Shown: positions 44,123-55,732, counted from the first letter of the stretch. The stretch: DNA of 64,000 nucleotides from Chelonoidis abingdonii (GCF_003597395.2 NC_133774.1:38510185-38574184); one strand, 5' to 3'. The notes: generated from the sequence alone by a model not told the origin. Numbers and translations are program-made.

Positions 44123-45498
44123 CAGTGTTACCAACTTTGATGATTTCTTCGCAAGTGATGGGATTTCAGCCAGGACTAGACTCAGTCCTGCAATGACAGA
44201 GAAGCTCCAATCCTCTTACAAATTTCAGCCCTGCCTGGGGTGGGGAGGGTGTAAACACCCTAAAATTGGCTGCCTTTCCCACTTGCTTACTGCCTGGGGA
44301 AGAGTAGCCAATCAGGGCTGCTGCAGGAAGCAAGCAGAGCTCTTCCCTCTCCCTGAAGAGGAAATACCCTCTCCCCATTCTCCTCTGCCTTTCTGCAACA
44401 CCCAGCCTGAGAAGGGGGAGAGGAGACCCTGCTGCAACCTTCCCAGGTTTCAGAGATGAGAGTGAAAGGGCCCTGGAGCTTCAAAAGGAGTAGAGGTGAG
44501 CTGTGGGCCTGGGCAGGACAGATGTGGGGGAAGAATGGATGGGGCTGGGAGTACAGGATTGATTTGGGGGTTGATGGGGCAGGATACAGGCAGCCATCAG
44601 AGTGAGAGCTCCTGCAGCAGGGGCCAACATCACCATACTCTCTAAATTTGGGAGAGTGAGCAACACTAATTGTCATGGGGATGGGCAGGGCGAGTTCCAA
44701 AATCAAACCAAAAATCCAATAGTTGTATTTTAAAACCTTATGATTTGGGGGCCAATTTTATGATTTTGACGGGTCTGACTCCTGATTTTTGAACCTTTGG
44801 GGCAGGCAACAGTGCTCCCGCTAATTTTTCCCGCTCATGTGCAGAATGAATTTTGTTATATGCACCAATATGGAGGTGATGTGTGACACATCATCTCCAT
44901 ATTGGTGCACATAACAAAATTCATGTGGTGAGGGTGGGACCGAGAGGTTCGGAGTGTGGGAGGGGGGCTCAGGGCTGGGACAGAGAGTTGGGGTGTATGG
45001 GGGAGTGAGGGCTCTGGCTGGGGGTGGGGTTGAGGATGAGGGTCTCAGGTCTGGGGCAGAGGGTTGGGGTGCAGGAGGGAGTGAGAGTTCCAGCTGGGGG
45101 AGCAGGCTTTGGGATAGGGTCAGGGATGAGGGGCTTGGGGTGCAAGATGGGGAGAGAGGACTCCCCCCAGCTGTCTCTCCCTGCAGCAGCACCTGGACTG
45201 AGGGGGAAGGGGCACCTCTCCCCGCCGTGGCAGCTCTCCCCGCCATGGCAGCTCTGGGGCTGGGGCTGCGAGACAGGTGCATCTTCCCTGGCCACGGTAG
45301 GTCCAGGGCTGGGTTGGGGCTGGGGGAGGGGCACCAGCTGCAGCAGGTCCAGGACTGAGCTGGCGCTGGGCTGGGCCAGTGAGGATAGGCGCCTCTCCCC
45401 TTCATGGAAAGTCCAGGGCTGAGGGAGAGGCATCTCTCCCCACCGCAGCCCTGAGCACCTGTGCGGTTCTTAATAGGCTGCTGCGTTAGGTTGGCAAT
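44123..45498. mobile_element. Nested DNA transposon block
   Basis: Left end cagtgttaccaac; right end, inverted, caggattgccaac. The flanking duplication acagaaac / cctggaac is poor. Inside, a second unit starts near 44811 (cagtgctcccgctaat) with a strong hairpin, followed by 44950-45430, a G-rich region of short 'gctggggg..gggcag' repeats. No transposase was seen, and the long open frames on both strands are composition effects. Confidence 0.5.
44846..44924. repeat. 38 bp-arm hairpin in a MITE
   Basis: Arms 44846-44883 and 44887-44924 pair with two mismatches around a 3 nt loop (tga). The arm starts atgaattttgttat and includes gcaccaatatggag. This is the core of a palindromic MITE whose left arm extends to about 44811 while the right arm is cut short. 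Confidence 0.8.
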
Positions 45499-45640
45499 CC
45501 TGGAACACCCACCTATTCTCAGTGACTTCAGTGGGAGTGCCTGGGTGCTCAGCACCTTTGAAGATCAGACCACTTATTTAGGAGCCCAAGTATAGATTTA
45601 GGTCCTAGCTTCAGGCACCCTTTCTCTGAAAATCTTGGTT
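45499..45640. repeat. Ancient repeat, right half
   Basis: Continues the repeat at 43990-44122; it shares 'gtgggagt..gctcagcacct' with 23282-23345. See those entries for the split. Confidence 0.45.
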
Positions 45641-46058
45641 TCCACATGTGTGTCATTTTGAAAGGGTCAACCTTTTGGGTAGAGTGACTGCAAAAATAAC
45701 CTGCGGGATTTCATTATTGTCTCCCAGTGATATACATATAAAATGTCCTCAAAGTATAAGTAAATATGAAAAAAAGTCTGCCTGTGTTACAATCTCAGTC
45801 TGGGATGTGAAAGTCAAGCTCTGTTTTCTCCTTCTAGTGTATTGTCACTAATTCTTTAAGGCCAAATTATGCCGTATATACCATTGTCTTTGCATTATGT
45901 CGTCAGTGGCACTTGTGCAACAGCAGTGTCTTCAAAGGGTTTGTATAGGGATAACAGCAAGTCAGCATCAGAGCCACAATTATAACCCATGTTTCTTGCC
46001 TCCCAGTCCTGTACTTCAACCACTAAGATAACACTTTCTACTATACCACAATTCGCTA
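45641..46058. other. Unassigned stretch
   Basis: Nothing recognised. Confidence 0.3.
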
Positions 46059-46066
46059 AGACATAT

Positions 46067-46375
46067 TAGGGCCGCCCAGAGGATTTCGGGGGCCTGGGGT
46101 CTTCGGCAGCGGGGGGCCCCTGCTTCGGCAGTAAGTCGGTGGCGGGGGGCCCTTCTGTTCTGGGACCCACTGCCGAAGTGCCCTGGAGACCCACAGTAGG
46201 GGCCCCCCTGCCGCCGAATTACCGCCAAAGCGGCGGCTGGAGCCCCGCAAGAGTTTTCCGGGGTCCCTGGAGCGAGTGAAGGACCCCGCTCAAGGGGCCC
46301 CAAAAAACTCTCATGGGGGCCCCCGCGGAGCGTGGGGCAAATTGCCCCTCTTGTCCCCCCCCCCAGGCGGTCCTG
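46067..46375. mobile_element. hAT MITE, 309 bp
   Basis: Termini tagggccgcccag and, inverted, caggaccgcctgg. A perfect 8 bp target duplication, agacatat, lies at 46059-46066 and 46376-46383. GC-rich, with repeated 'cggcag..cgccgaa' words like those at 40015-40407, so the two are probably related hAT families. Confidence 0.85.
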
Positions 46376-46383
46376 AGACATAT

Positions 46384-47741
46384 ACAAAAAACAAGCCCCC
46401 CTCCACATACTCAGATGTATAAGTTTTTGAAAATCCCTTTTGTTGTCTCTCCTAGTCCAGCTGGGGTGTCCTGAGTTTCGCTAAATTACCATTATAGGTC
46501 ACCACATCTTGAGCATCTGCCTCAAGATAATAGTGTCCAGTAATTTTTTTCAAGCCCTGAACAAAAGTGAAGGAGAGAGGTATATAAAGAGATCAATTTT
46601 ACCTTGCATGCTGCTTCACTGCATGAGAGTTTTATGAACTAGATTGTCATTTATTTCATTGCCAAGTCTGTTCAAAGTGGTTGGTCGGAAAGCTTTGAAC
46701 TTAACTGAAGTACAAAAAGCAAGCTGTTCATTTAATCTGCACATTTAATTCATTCTGCTTTGCATGCTGCTCCACACTGTCTTCTTTCCATATAAGGATT
46801 CTGTGGCATCTTCCTGCAGCACCCCTGCCTCTCTCCTGAAAACAGCCAAAGATGGCTTTGTGCTTATTGTATATATATGCTGTAGGCCCAACTCCTTTTC
46901 GGTTTGTAATATAGCAGCTACTTCCTTCTTGCATATCTCTCCTGCGCAGGTGAGTTATCTATATTCAACATCTTTTCACACAAATTGGGAAGATACTCTT
47001 AATTTGTTTTTCTTTATATAGAGATATATATGTATTTTTTGCTGTGATTGAATGAATGAATAGGAAGTGAATCAGCAAACTGAGTTCGGGTTATATTAGA
47101 AATTTATATCAGTGACAGATGCTTTTTGCCTTTGGATTTCTCTTTTTGTGAAAATGTTGGTCAGATCTCTGTTTAGATATCCATTGTTCAGAATCCACTG
47201 AGGGCTTCTTAATGCTGCTCAGGCATTTTAGTAAAATCTTTCATAGGCTAAAGAATATACAAATTGAGGAGGAGGAGAATGCTTTTCTGATTTAGCCATC
47301 ATCATAAATGTAACAAAAATACTGCACATTTGTTGTAGTTTTTATTGAGTTTACAGATGTTTATTTTTTTTCAACCCACACACTCTCATATACTGTATAC
47401 AAATATTCAGTGTAATATACAATATATTAATGGCACCTTCTGTGTCATCTTCTGTTCAAGTCTGATGTTCTGTGTGTGTTATCTGATTTACATTACCATT
47501 TTTAACTGGTTAAGGATAATGTAACACCTCAGCATTAAGAGATTATCTACCAGAAAGGTTAGGAACAGGCACAATATTATCCCCTATCACCTACTCCAGC
47601 AAGGTATGCATTACTGGACTTGCTTAGGATAACTCATTACCGATATCTCCCCGAGCTACATTCCCACCCACTCCCATATCCCCACCCTGAATCTTTCCCT
47701 GCCAGCTGCCTTGACAGTAATTTTTAAAATACTTGTATCAG
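46384..47741. other. Unassigned stretch
   Basis: 46821-46950 is open and ends at a consensus donor (gcag|gtgagt at 46950/46951), with a possible acceptor cttcctgcag at 46811-46820. No domain could be assigned and no neighbouring exon is seen. Confidence 0.3.
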
Positions 47742-48013
47742 ATGATCTGTTCAATGCACTGTTGAAAAAATCAGGAAATAAACGATATATGCAGTGGTGT
47801 TGTAGCTTTGCAGTCCCAGGATATAGAGAGACAAGGTGGGTTACGTAATATTTTTCATTGAACCAACTTCTGCTGATGAGAGAGAAAGTTAGTCCAATGA
47901 AAGATATTATGTCACCCTTGTCTCTCTAATATCCTGGGACTGACACTGTTATAAGAACACTTCAGACATAGTGTCTTTCCTGATTTTTTTCATCAGTGCA
48001 TTGAACGGATGCT
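47742..48013. repeat. Large inverted repeat with Penelope-tail arms
   Basis: Outer arms 'ttcaatgcactgttgaaaaa' (47748) and the inverse of 'tttttcatcagtgcattgaa' (near 47985-48005) match, as do 'aaatcaggaaa' words. Inner arms are copies of the Penelope-like tail: 47812-47889 on - (gtcccaggatatagagagac) and 47889-47942 on + (cttgtctctctaatatcctg). The whole unit is about 270 bp with almost no loop. Confidence 0.7.
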
Positions 48014-48639
48014 GTGACTCTTACACTTAAGGGCTGAAAGCTCTTTTTTGCTTTATGTGCATGGAAGGGAGACGGAATCTGCAGGTCTGAGCTCAAGTGC
48101 CATGGAATTGGGAAGTGCCAGTTCCACAAGATGAGCACCCTTCTCCCTGGTATCCTGGAAACAGTGTTGGGCATGAAACTAGGGTCCTGTCCTGAGAATA
48201 TTTTTGAGAGTCTGATTTTTTTCCCCACCTTCAATTGGGATGAAGAGTCAAAATCTCAAAAAACATTGCTAATGGAAACACCAGAATGTTTTTCATGCCC
48301 GGTTAATGGAAACGTTCTGGTTTGATAATTTCAAAACATTTGTTTTGATTCTGACCTCTCTCTCTTTTTTTATGTAACATTCTAGCTTAAATTTTCTAAA
48401 TGAAAATTTGTTTCAACCTGGAAAATTGGAATTTTTTGGTTCAAAATGTCAAAACATTTTTCTTGACTTTTTTTTTAAATTGGGAGATTGGACAAACCCA
48501 GCTCTGGTTTACGAACAGTTTCAGTTTCAACAAATCAGCATTTTTCTGCAAGTTGTCTAGGGACTCCATTTCCATAGGCAGTAGGGGAGGGGAAGGGTAC
48601 CATGCATTCCACTTCATTTGACTCTCTATTCTGTGGGAG
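48014..48639. other. Unassigned, AT-rich repeat-like sequence
   Basis: 48250-48480 has recurring 'aaaacattt' and 'ggaaa..ttctgg' words in both orientations, as in an old repeat. No ends could be set. Confidence 0.35.
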
Positions 48640-48925
48640 AGGTGGATAGTGTAGACCGTGGAGGACTGGTCTGAGGTGCTCCTGCTAGCCCATATTGCTG
48701 AGGATACACTCTGCTGTGATCTGCACTAGTTGGAGTTTTATCAGTGCCAATGGCTTCACGTCCAGGTGGATTGCATTGCTGTAATCCATCTGCGAGCTGG
48801 TGAAAGCGCATATAATTGAAACCAGATCATCCTTCCCAGGACAGGACAGTCTCCTAGTCAGCAATAGATGTCGGAGCATATGTGACGTTATTGATATAAA
48901 CTGGGACCATATAGAACATGGGTTG
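48640..48925 (-). mobile_element. L2-like LINE reverse transcriptase fragment (minus)
   Basis: The minus frame (48948-48685) reads AFTSSQMDYSNAIHLDVKPL and then IKLQLVQITAECIL. This is the region 'AF..SRLDYCN.L..GLP...+.LQLVQNAAARL' near the C-terminal end of the L2/CR1-group reverse transcriptase. Catalytic motifs are not included. Very diverged. Confidence 0.65.
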
Positions 48926-49932
48926 CAACCAAGGTCCTGTAGTGGCACCAGATCTTATGTAAAGGGAGTCATATAAGGTGTCTAAGACCAGGTTACGGGT
49001 TACTGGTTATGATTATGCTGTCTGTATGTCTGTATTATTTTTGTAGTTGAAGTTATGAATATTGGCTGTATGCTGTCTATATTTCAAATTGGTGCTGCAG
49101 TTCTGGGAAACACCCCAGACTAGTTGGTGTCAGCTCAGCCTGTCTTGATGGCCCATTAAGGACTATCATTGAGAGAGGCAGATACGCCTTGTGACTCAGC
49201 AGAGTGTGCAGAAACTGGCCCATGTGACTGCAGACTCCATTTCTGTAACTTTCCACAGTAAGAACAAGAAGTGTCCTTACACCTGGAAAAGCCTATATAA
49301 GGCTGATGCCTCATCTCCATCTTGTCTTCAATCCTGCTTCTACCTTTGGAGGGACTTTGCTACAAACTGAAGCTCTGCACAAAGGACTGAATGACCCATC
49401 CAGCGGGGTGTTTCAGAGACTTGATTTAAACCTTCAGTTTACTCCATCACTGCTACAAGCCTGAACTAAGAACTTTGCCATTATTGTATGTAATTGATTC
49501 CATTTAACCAATTCTAGCTCTCATCTCTATCTTTTTTCCTTTTATGAATAAACCTTTAGATTTCAGATTCTAAAGGATTGGCATCAGCGTGATTTGTGGG
49601 TAAGATCTGATGTGTCTATTGACTTGGGTCTGGGGCTTGGTCCTTTGGGATCAAGAGAACCTTTTTCTTGTGCTGGGGTGTTGGTTTTCATAACCGTTCA
49701 TCCCCAGCACGAGTGGCACTGGTGGTGATACTGGGAGACTGGAGTGTCTAAGGAAATTGCTTGTGTGACTTGTGGTTAGCCAGTGGGGTGAAACCGAAGT
49801 CATTTTTGTCTGGCTGCTTTGGTTTGCCTTAGAGGTGGAAAAACCCCAACCTTGGGCTATGACTGCCCTGTTTGAGCAATTGGTCCTGAATTGGCACTCT
49901 CAGTTGGGTCCCGCCAGAACCGCATCGTCACA
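48924..49932 (+). mobile_element. Probable solo LTR, about 1 kb
   Basis: Ends gcatcgtcaca at 49932. The start is either tgcaaccaagg (48924) or tgtagtggcacc (48938). It has a TATA box cctatataagg (49291-49301) and AATAAA (49547-49552) in the order expected for a + LTR. The 5 bp flanks do not match well, so the left boundary is open. There is no proviral interior. Confidence 0.6.
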
Positions 49933-50677
49933 GCATGTCACTTGCAATGTAAGAATTTGTTGACAGCAAGGAATCTAGGAATGTTCCTAAACTGCAGCCT
50001 GACTTGGCTCACCTAAAGAGGGAAATGGATACTTTTCTGGGCTTTGTGGGGTTGGCTCCCCCTTGGTGGCACTCAGCTGCACCATAGGCCTCTGCTTCTC
50101 TTCTCTAGCCTTTTGGTGTCAGTGGTTAGACTTGGGGGGAACAACAGGGCAATGTCTCACAAATGCCATCCATTCATGGCAACAAAATGAGATGCTATTA
50201 ACAGTATATTGGACAGATCTGTGATCCTGTCTCCTTTTCTGACATGTTTTGAAGGGGGTATCTGAGTTAACACCTCATTGAGATGAATCAGGCATGCTAC
50301 TCCTGTGAGCCAATGTTTCAGGCTCTTTGCAAATGCAAGCTAGCACCTTGCATACAGTTTACTTCACATTTTCAAGGTTTACTCCCCAGCCACGTGGGCT
50401 AGAGAATTACCTTTAAAAAAATAAATAAGAGAGCTGAGATTATGCAGAACAAAATGACAGCCTCAAAGATAAAGTGCCAGGTTACTGACCTGGTACAGAC
50501 TGTTGCAGTGAGAGCCCTGATGGGACCAGAAGGTAGGACCAGTGCCCTGACTTCTAGCAGATTTAATCCATGTACTCTATTTCTAATGTATCCATTATCA
50601 TGTAACAAAAATGTTATAAAACAAACAAACAAAAAAGAAATCCATGTATTATAATGAGCACATGCTCTTCCCTTATG
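49933..50677. other. Unassigned stretch
   Basis: No gene or repeat recognised next to the provirus. Confidence 0.35.
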
Positions 50678-50683
50678 TAGTAG

Positions 50684-51082
50684 TGAAGGAAAGACTCGAC
50701 ACCAAGTTTCAGGGTAACTGAGGAGGTGAAAAAGCTGCTTTTCTGAGTTCACCTGCCTCTTTTATTATCTAAGATTACACATGCGCAATTGCACAGCACA
50801 AATCAAGATTTCTTACAAAAATCTTCCATCACGAGCTCAACAGCATAGCATGTTGCAAAAACAGCCCCAGCTGCAGACACCGGCAGTCTTGGGAAGCAGC
50901 AGAAGGGAAGGAAGTACATAAACACTGCAGAATCAAAATGGGGCCGTCTGGTGTGAAAAGTACAGGGGAGGATGGAGGAAAGCCAATTCCTGTGATAAGA
51001 AACCGGGTGTCCCAGCTTGCAGACGAGAACAAAATGCCTCAATAATCAAGGTATCCAACTTCTGTGGCCTGGGTCATCCACA
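50684..51082 (-). repeat. 3' LTR of the provirus
   Basis: 399 bp, TG...CA on - (tgtggatgacc...ccttca). It aligns along its whole length with 56413-56815 apart from scattered substitutions and 1-3 bp indels. AATAAA lies on - at about 50758-50765, shortly before the R/U5 end. Confidence 0.9.
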
Positions 51083-51095
51083 TCCCCCCTTTTTC
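51083..51095 (-). promoter_or_regulatory. Polypurine tract
   Basis: On - the sequence gaaaaagggggga sits directly before the 3' LTR, the usual primer for plus-strand DNA synthesis in retroviruses. Confidence 0.8.
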
Positions 51096-51098
51096 ATT

Positions 51099-51480
51099 CT
51101 AATAAACTGCGGGTCTTGGTACTCCCCAACTGCTTCTCAAGACGTGCACATCGTAGCAGACAAGCCTTATAGCTTGCCGTTGAGGACCAGTAGCTGTACA
51201 GCAATGATACAATGGGGAGGAAGGCAATGAATAAACACAAGCAACACCCACAAGTCCAGCAATCCAATATGCAATATCCAATAGCGTCTCAGCCAAGTTA
51301 TCAGGTAGCCCACCAGTGAGCCAATCAAAAATCCGCTAAATCCCACGTCCTGTCTATGTTGTGAGTTGAGATTCTTTAGCTCCTCCAATCCCTCAATGGA
51401 GCGTTTGTTTTATCAGGCCCTTGATGTCTCCCAAGTCACTGATCGATGCAGGTGATTCAGAGTCGCTGCCTGGCGCCTGT
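51099..51480 (-). pseudogene. env transmembrane-subunit remnant
   Basis: Minus frames carry SDLGDIKGLI, then a hydrophobic stretch (ETLLDIAYWIAGLVGVACVY, 51290-51230) that would be the membrane anchor, then a short tail. The integrase end lies only about 100 bp upstream, so the surface subunit and most of the ectodomain are missing. At least two stops and one frameshift break what is left. Confidence 0.6.
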
Positions 51481-51539
51481 CCAGGCGCGGTCCTGAGTCT
51501 TCCTCCCCAAACGTCAGTTGGAAGTTCGGGATGGGTTCT

Positions 51540-52100
51540 TCAGGCTTGGTGCCAGCCATACCTCACCGCAGGTTTCACGCACCGTGCTGGTACCCACACT
51601 GGACCGTATCAGTGGACACAGAAGGCATACCTCGTCCCCCACGTTATATACGCACTGGGCCCTTCCACTCAGGATCGGCAGCTGTCGATAATGTACCAAG
51701 GCGTTCCAATGGGCACTGAAGTTTTAAAATGGCGATCTGCAGGCAGTAGAACCGAATTCAAGGTTAATAATTCAAAGTAAATAACAAAATGTTAATTTCT
51801 GGCTGAATTCCTTACGGTCCTAGGGTTTCCCCCAGCTGTTAATTTGTTTTTTCCAAAAGTGTCCTTGAAGGGAGGGTTTAGCCCGTTCCACAATACGCCT
51901 GGCCAGTAGAATTATGGGAATACCATGTGACAAATTGATTTGCCCATTGAGAACAAAAACCGAAATTGGTCCGAGAAAATAAGCAGGAGCATTATCAGTT
52001 TTCAATTCCCGGTCTCCCCATGACTGCAATACAATAAAACGTGATTGCTAACCTGCGTACTGTTTCAACCGCGCTGGGCTGTAGCCAGATAAATCCTGAA
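51540..52100 (-). pseudogene. pol: integrase core and C-terminal domain
   Basis: KTDNAPAY (D codon at 51996-51994) and IVERAK (E codon at 51888-51886) are separated by exactly 35 residues, the D,D(35)E spacing of retroviral integrase. The C-terminal DNA-binding part EGPSAYITWGT...YGPVWVPARC lies at 51580-51670, with an in-frame stop. The N-terminal zinc (HHCC) domain could not be found. Confidence 0.8.
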
Positions 52101-53090
52101 AAGGTATCAAACAATTAAATGAATATGAATTCAGGGCTTAAAGAAAACCAAGGGTGACATCATTACGGCACAAATGGTTAGCCTCTGTCCCTGGGATTAA
52201 CCCATGAGGGACGGCTACAGGAATCATGGCACAGTGAGGCAAGACCGAACAATGTTCTGAGACTAGGGAGCGGCAAATTAAAATTGGTTTAGCCAAAACC
52301 TTAGCAGATTGATACAAAAGGCATGACTATCAATAGGATCAGAAAACAAGGAATGCATCCGTGCTGTTTAAGGGCTGAATCAGCATAAGCATGCTGGGTA
52401 AGCATGCTGGAAGAGCGGTGTGGTCCTGACATAACAGACAAACACCAAGTGAGTTCGTCGAGATAGTAAAAGTATTGTAAGGTAGAACAGAGACACCCAA
52501 ACAGCACAGGAGGCTCAATAAGAAGTGGAAGTGATCCAATACTAATAAACATAAACAGTATCACTACCAAATTAAATGGTTTGATACAAAAAGCCGAAAA
52601 AGCAAAAATGACTGCTGCAATCGTCTGATCGTTGGCCTGACTTTTGAGGCAAGGTAAACCGAGTCTGCATGGGATTAGTATCGAGGGTGCTGGTAGGGCC
52701 TACAACCCCACGTGTGGGGGGAACCATCAGTAAACACTGAATGGCTTGCTAAGGGTAGGGGAAAGCTTGGAAGGAGCGTGAGCAGAAACCTGTTGTACAA
52801 TTACTAAACAGGATCCTGGGGGAATTGATATGCAAAATGTCTCCTACATAATCACAAAAGGCTATTTGCAAAACAAGGAGCTGTTGCGAATGGTAAAAAT
52901 TCAATCCCGGTGATTGGGAGACAGACCCTAAAAAGATCAAAACCCGGCGTTAAACTGGCAGAGCTCGATGCCGCGAGCTTATGAAGCAAATAAGGCCAAG
53001 GCATCCATAATGGATATATATTCCGTGGGGGGTTAAGGCAAATACATCCATTCAATAATATACCAGAAGTTTTCTCTTGTCAACATATAA
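52101..53090 (-). pseudogene. pol: RT connection / RNase H region, decayed
   Basis: This stretch lies between reverse transcriptase and integrase, where the connection and RNase H domains belong. Fragments are readable in shifting frames (GLNFYHSQQLLVLQIAFCDY near 52870-52920), but no catalytic residues could be placed. Confidence 0.4.
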
Positions 53091-53099
53091 CACTCCTGT

Positions 53100-54200
53100 A
53101 GGGGTGTGGCAGTCGTAACAAAGCAAATTTAAAAGGGCCATAAGCTTGGAAGGCCGATCAACAAATACACTCAGCTAAAATCACATTACAACTTGTCAAC
53201 ACAACTGTAAGAGTGGATCATTTGAATCACATCAAGTTGGATGTTTGGATCCTTTCAATGCTAAAACAGGGTTATACACAATCTGTGGGCAGTTTAAAAA
53301 AAAGGCCCATTAATCCAATTAGGTGCCCTACACCTTCGTTTGCAACTCCACAGTGTCAAGGGTGTGGGAAAGCACCACTTCAGGGGCTAACCGGAGAAGG
53401 CAAAGTGGATAGCATTTTATGCCCGAAGTAATAAACGGTGCTTCCCTTGACTTCTCTGGGCAACTATAAGGCCAAACAACATGGCAAGTGGTCCCTAAAT
53501 GCCTGTAAAAACAAGGTCATCAACAACGACTCCAGCCAGCAAAATGTCATCCATATAATTATAAATCTCTTAACTCCGGTGTGTCACCAAAAATCGGCGC
53601 AAAGCTAGATCACAGTGTTGAATAGCGTTGGGGAAATTTAGCAATACCTGGGGCAAAACCTGGCCATTGATACCGTTGTGTCGGTGGGCATGATTATTAG
53701 ACAGGCACAGTAAAATGCAAATTTTTCCCTGTCTGCTTTAGCACAGGGGAATTGTGAAAAACAATCCTTAAAATCAATAACACACATTTGATAGAATTTG
53801 AATCAATTTAGGATTTGGAGAACCAAACTTGAAGAGGGCCCATGGGCTGAAATACATTATTAATTTCCCTTAATCATGCAATAATCTCCACCCTCCTGAC
53901 TTTTTCTGTATACAAAAACCGTGTCACTTCAGGTAGTGGAATACTCTATATGCCCACGCTGCAAGCTGCTCTGCAACCAAGGGCTCGGCAAATGTCCCAA
54001 TTTCTCTCTAGGTAGGCCACTGCTCCACCCATACAGATTCGTTTGAATACCACATAAGAGGCAACGTGGTTCCCATGACTACAGATTTAAATCCAATGGT
54101 GGCATCAAGTTTCTTCAACACAATCTCTGCCCCAGATATTAAGGGCAGGTGCATTATAAAGGGACATATAGTCGCTACTACTTCTCATTGGAGTCACTGA
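53100..54200 (-). pseudogene. pol: reverse transcriptase, frameshifted
   Basis: The YMDD catalytic motif is at 53557-53546 (YNYMDDILLAG). The upstream catalytic block IDFKDCFFTIPL lies at about 53788-53745. Between them, PNAIQHC lies near 53620. Stops and frameshifts occur between every block. Confidence 0.8.
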
Positions 54201-54263
54201 AGCCACGAGAGAACTTCGCCTTGCTGCCTGATTCCTCCTACGCCCCACAACTCTTTTGTGGGC

Positions 54264-54533
54264 TCAGAGGGCCATGAATGGCCTCTCCTGCTGGCGAATG
54301 ACAGTCACGTCGGCTCCTGTGTCAAGAAGACCAAGGAAAACGCGAGCATTTACATTAATGCAACGTAGGCCGGGTCCAGTGACCGTGGTAGTCAGTCCTA
54401 TTAAGGTAGAAACCAAAGCCGGCATCCCTCTTTCCTGCTGTACGCTCCAGGAACTGAATAAGGCACTAAAATGATCTGAGCAACAGATTGGATCTCTGGG
54501 CAGTGTCTGAGGGAGATTTGTCCAAACTTGCAC
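54264..54533 (-). pseudogene. pro: aspartic protease
   Basis: GLLDTGADVTVI contains the active-site DTG (54323-54315). Retroviral proteases work as dimers of about 100 residues; only the part around the active site is in frame before a stop at 54264. It lies between the gag zinc knuckle and pol, as in class II elements, where pro often has its own frame. Confidence 0.8.
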
Positions 54534-54679
54534 TTTGATAATTCCCTGATAGTCTGCATCAATTACCCCTGGGATTACAAAAAAATCCCTTTCGACCCGC
54601 CATGGGATCGTGGGAGTACAAGACCTACCATACCTGCCGGAAGAGGTCCCTTAGCCTGTGTTTCACTACATGCAACTTC

Positions 54680-55090
54680 ACCAGGAGAATGAAATCTGTA
54701 TCCTGCTGCATAATAAATCCAACCAGCGCTGCCTGCTGTAGCAGCTCGTAGCTGATTTACTGGCTGGCTGCTTCGTGGGATCGGATTGCAGAGGGAACGC
54801 CCCTTTTTGTCCTAGGGTCTGGGTTGACCCGCCTTCCAGTTTCCCGAGGGTCTCAGATCCCCTGAGCTGCGACACTGATTTGCCCAATGAATATCCTTTT
54901 GGCCATTCGGACACTTTTTGGACGGTCTTTTGTCTGATTAATAGCAGACCGACACTCCCGCTGGAAATGTCCTGGCCTCCCACACTTAAAACAGTTCTTT
55001 CCTGCCTGTTTCCCGGGTTAAGGCAGCTGCCAAAAGACCCGCCTTATGAGTCTGAGATCCAACATTCTGGCAGGCACGCAGCATGTCTGA
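54680..55090 (-). pseudogene. gag: nucleocapsid with zinc knuckle
   Basis: CFKCGRPGHFQREC at 54993-54952 is a complete C-X2-C-X4-H-X4-C knuckle that would bind genomic RNA. The downstream frame is broken at the run around 54930. A second knuckle is not evident. Confidence 0.8.
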
Positions 55091-55408
55091 GAGCGTAAGA
55101 TTTGTAGTAGCAGAAGCTGCCTGTAATGCTATTTTGCAATCCTCATTAGCCTGCTTCTATGGCATTTTCAACAGAATTTCCTGCGCAGCATCTGGGTTGT
55201 CAACCTGACGATTTATGGCTTCCTGCAGGCGATTGCTAAAATCTAAAATGATTCTGTAGCCCCCTGACGAATGGAGGCAAAGCTTTTAGTTGGCTTTCCT
55301 GCCATGGGTACCTTTTTAAAGGCATGCTGGGCACAAGCTGTAATGAGGGGATAATGTCTGCAGGGTAGCGACTTTTGCTGTTCTCTGCGTCGCCCACTCC
55401 CTTCCCAG

Positions 55409-55732
55409 CTAAATGATCAAATACCCACCCTCGGGTATATTGGCTGGGACTTGAGCCTGATACTCGGCCATCTGACGAAACTCACTTAACCAAATCACAT
55501 ACTGACCAGGGTTAAGCAACATTTTCATAAGTGATTTCCAGTCAAAAGGTACCAGGGCATAACCAGTTCCTAGACCCTCAATAAGTCCCTTAACATAGGT
55601 GCTGGTTAACCCAAATTCGTTAATGGCTTTACGGATTTCCCTCACTACCGAGAACGGTAGTGCAGCCCAAGTGCCAATGAAGGTAGCATTTCCATCAGCA
55701 TCCAATCTCCTGCAGTCCAGGTTACAGAGCAC
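55409..55732 (-). pseudogene. gag: capsid N-terminal domain
   Basis: An open stretch of 107 codons with WAALPFSVVREIRKAI, YVKGLIEGLG and FDWKSLMKMLLNPGQYVIWL. This pattern fits the start of the retroviral capsid domain (p24-like), where a conserved Trp/Leu block follows the first helices. It ends at a stop at 55409; later capsid sequence (55090-55400) is in other frames. Confidence 0.75.

Noticed and set aside
44821..45555. 244-codon Pro/Ser-rich ORF on -
   Set aside because: Lies over the hairpin MITE and G-rich short repeats; antisense frames are open as well, so it is compositional.
49291..49301. TATA box as a host gene promoter
   Set aside because: It sits in an LTR-like unit with TG...CA-type ends and a polyA signal at the expected distance; no host exon follows.
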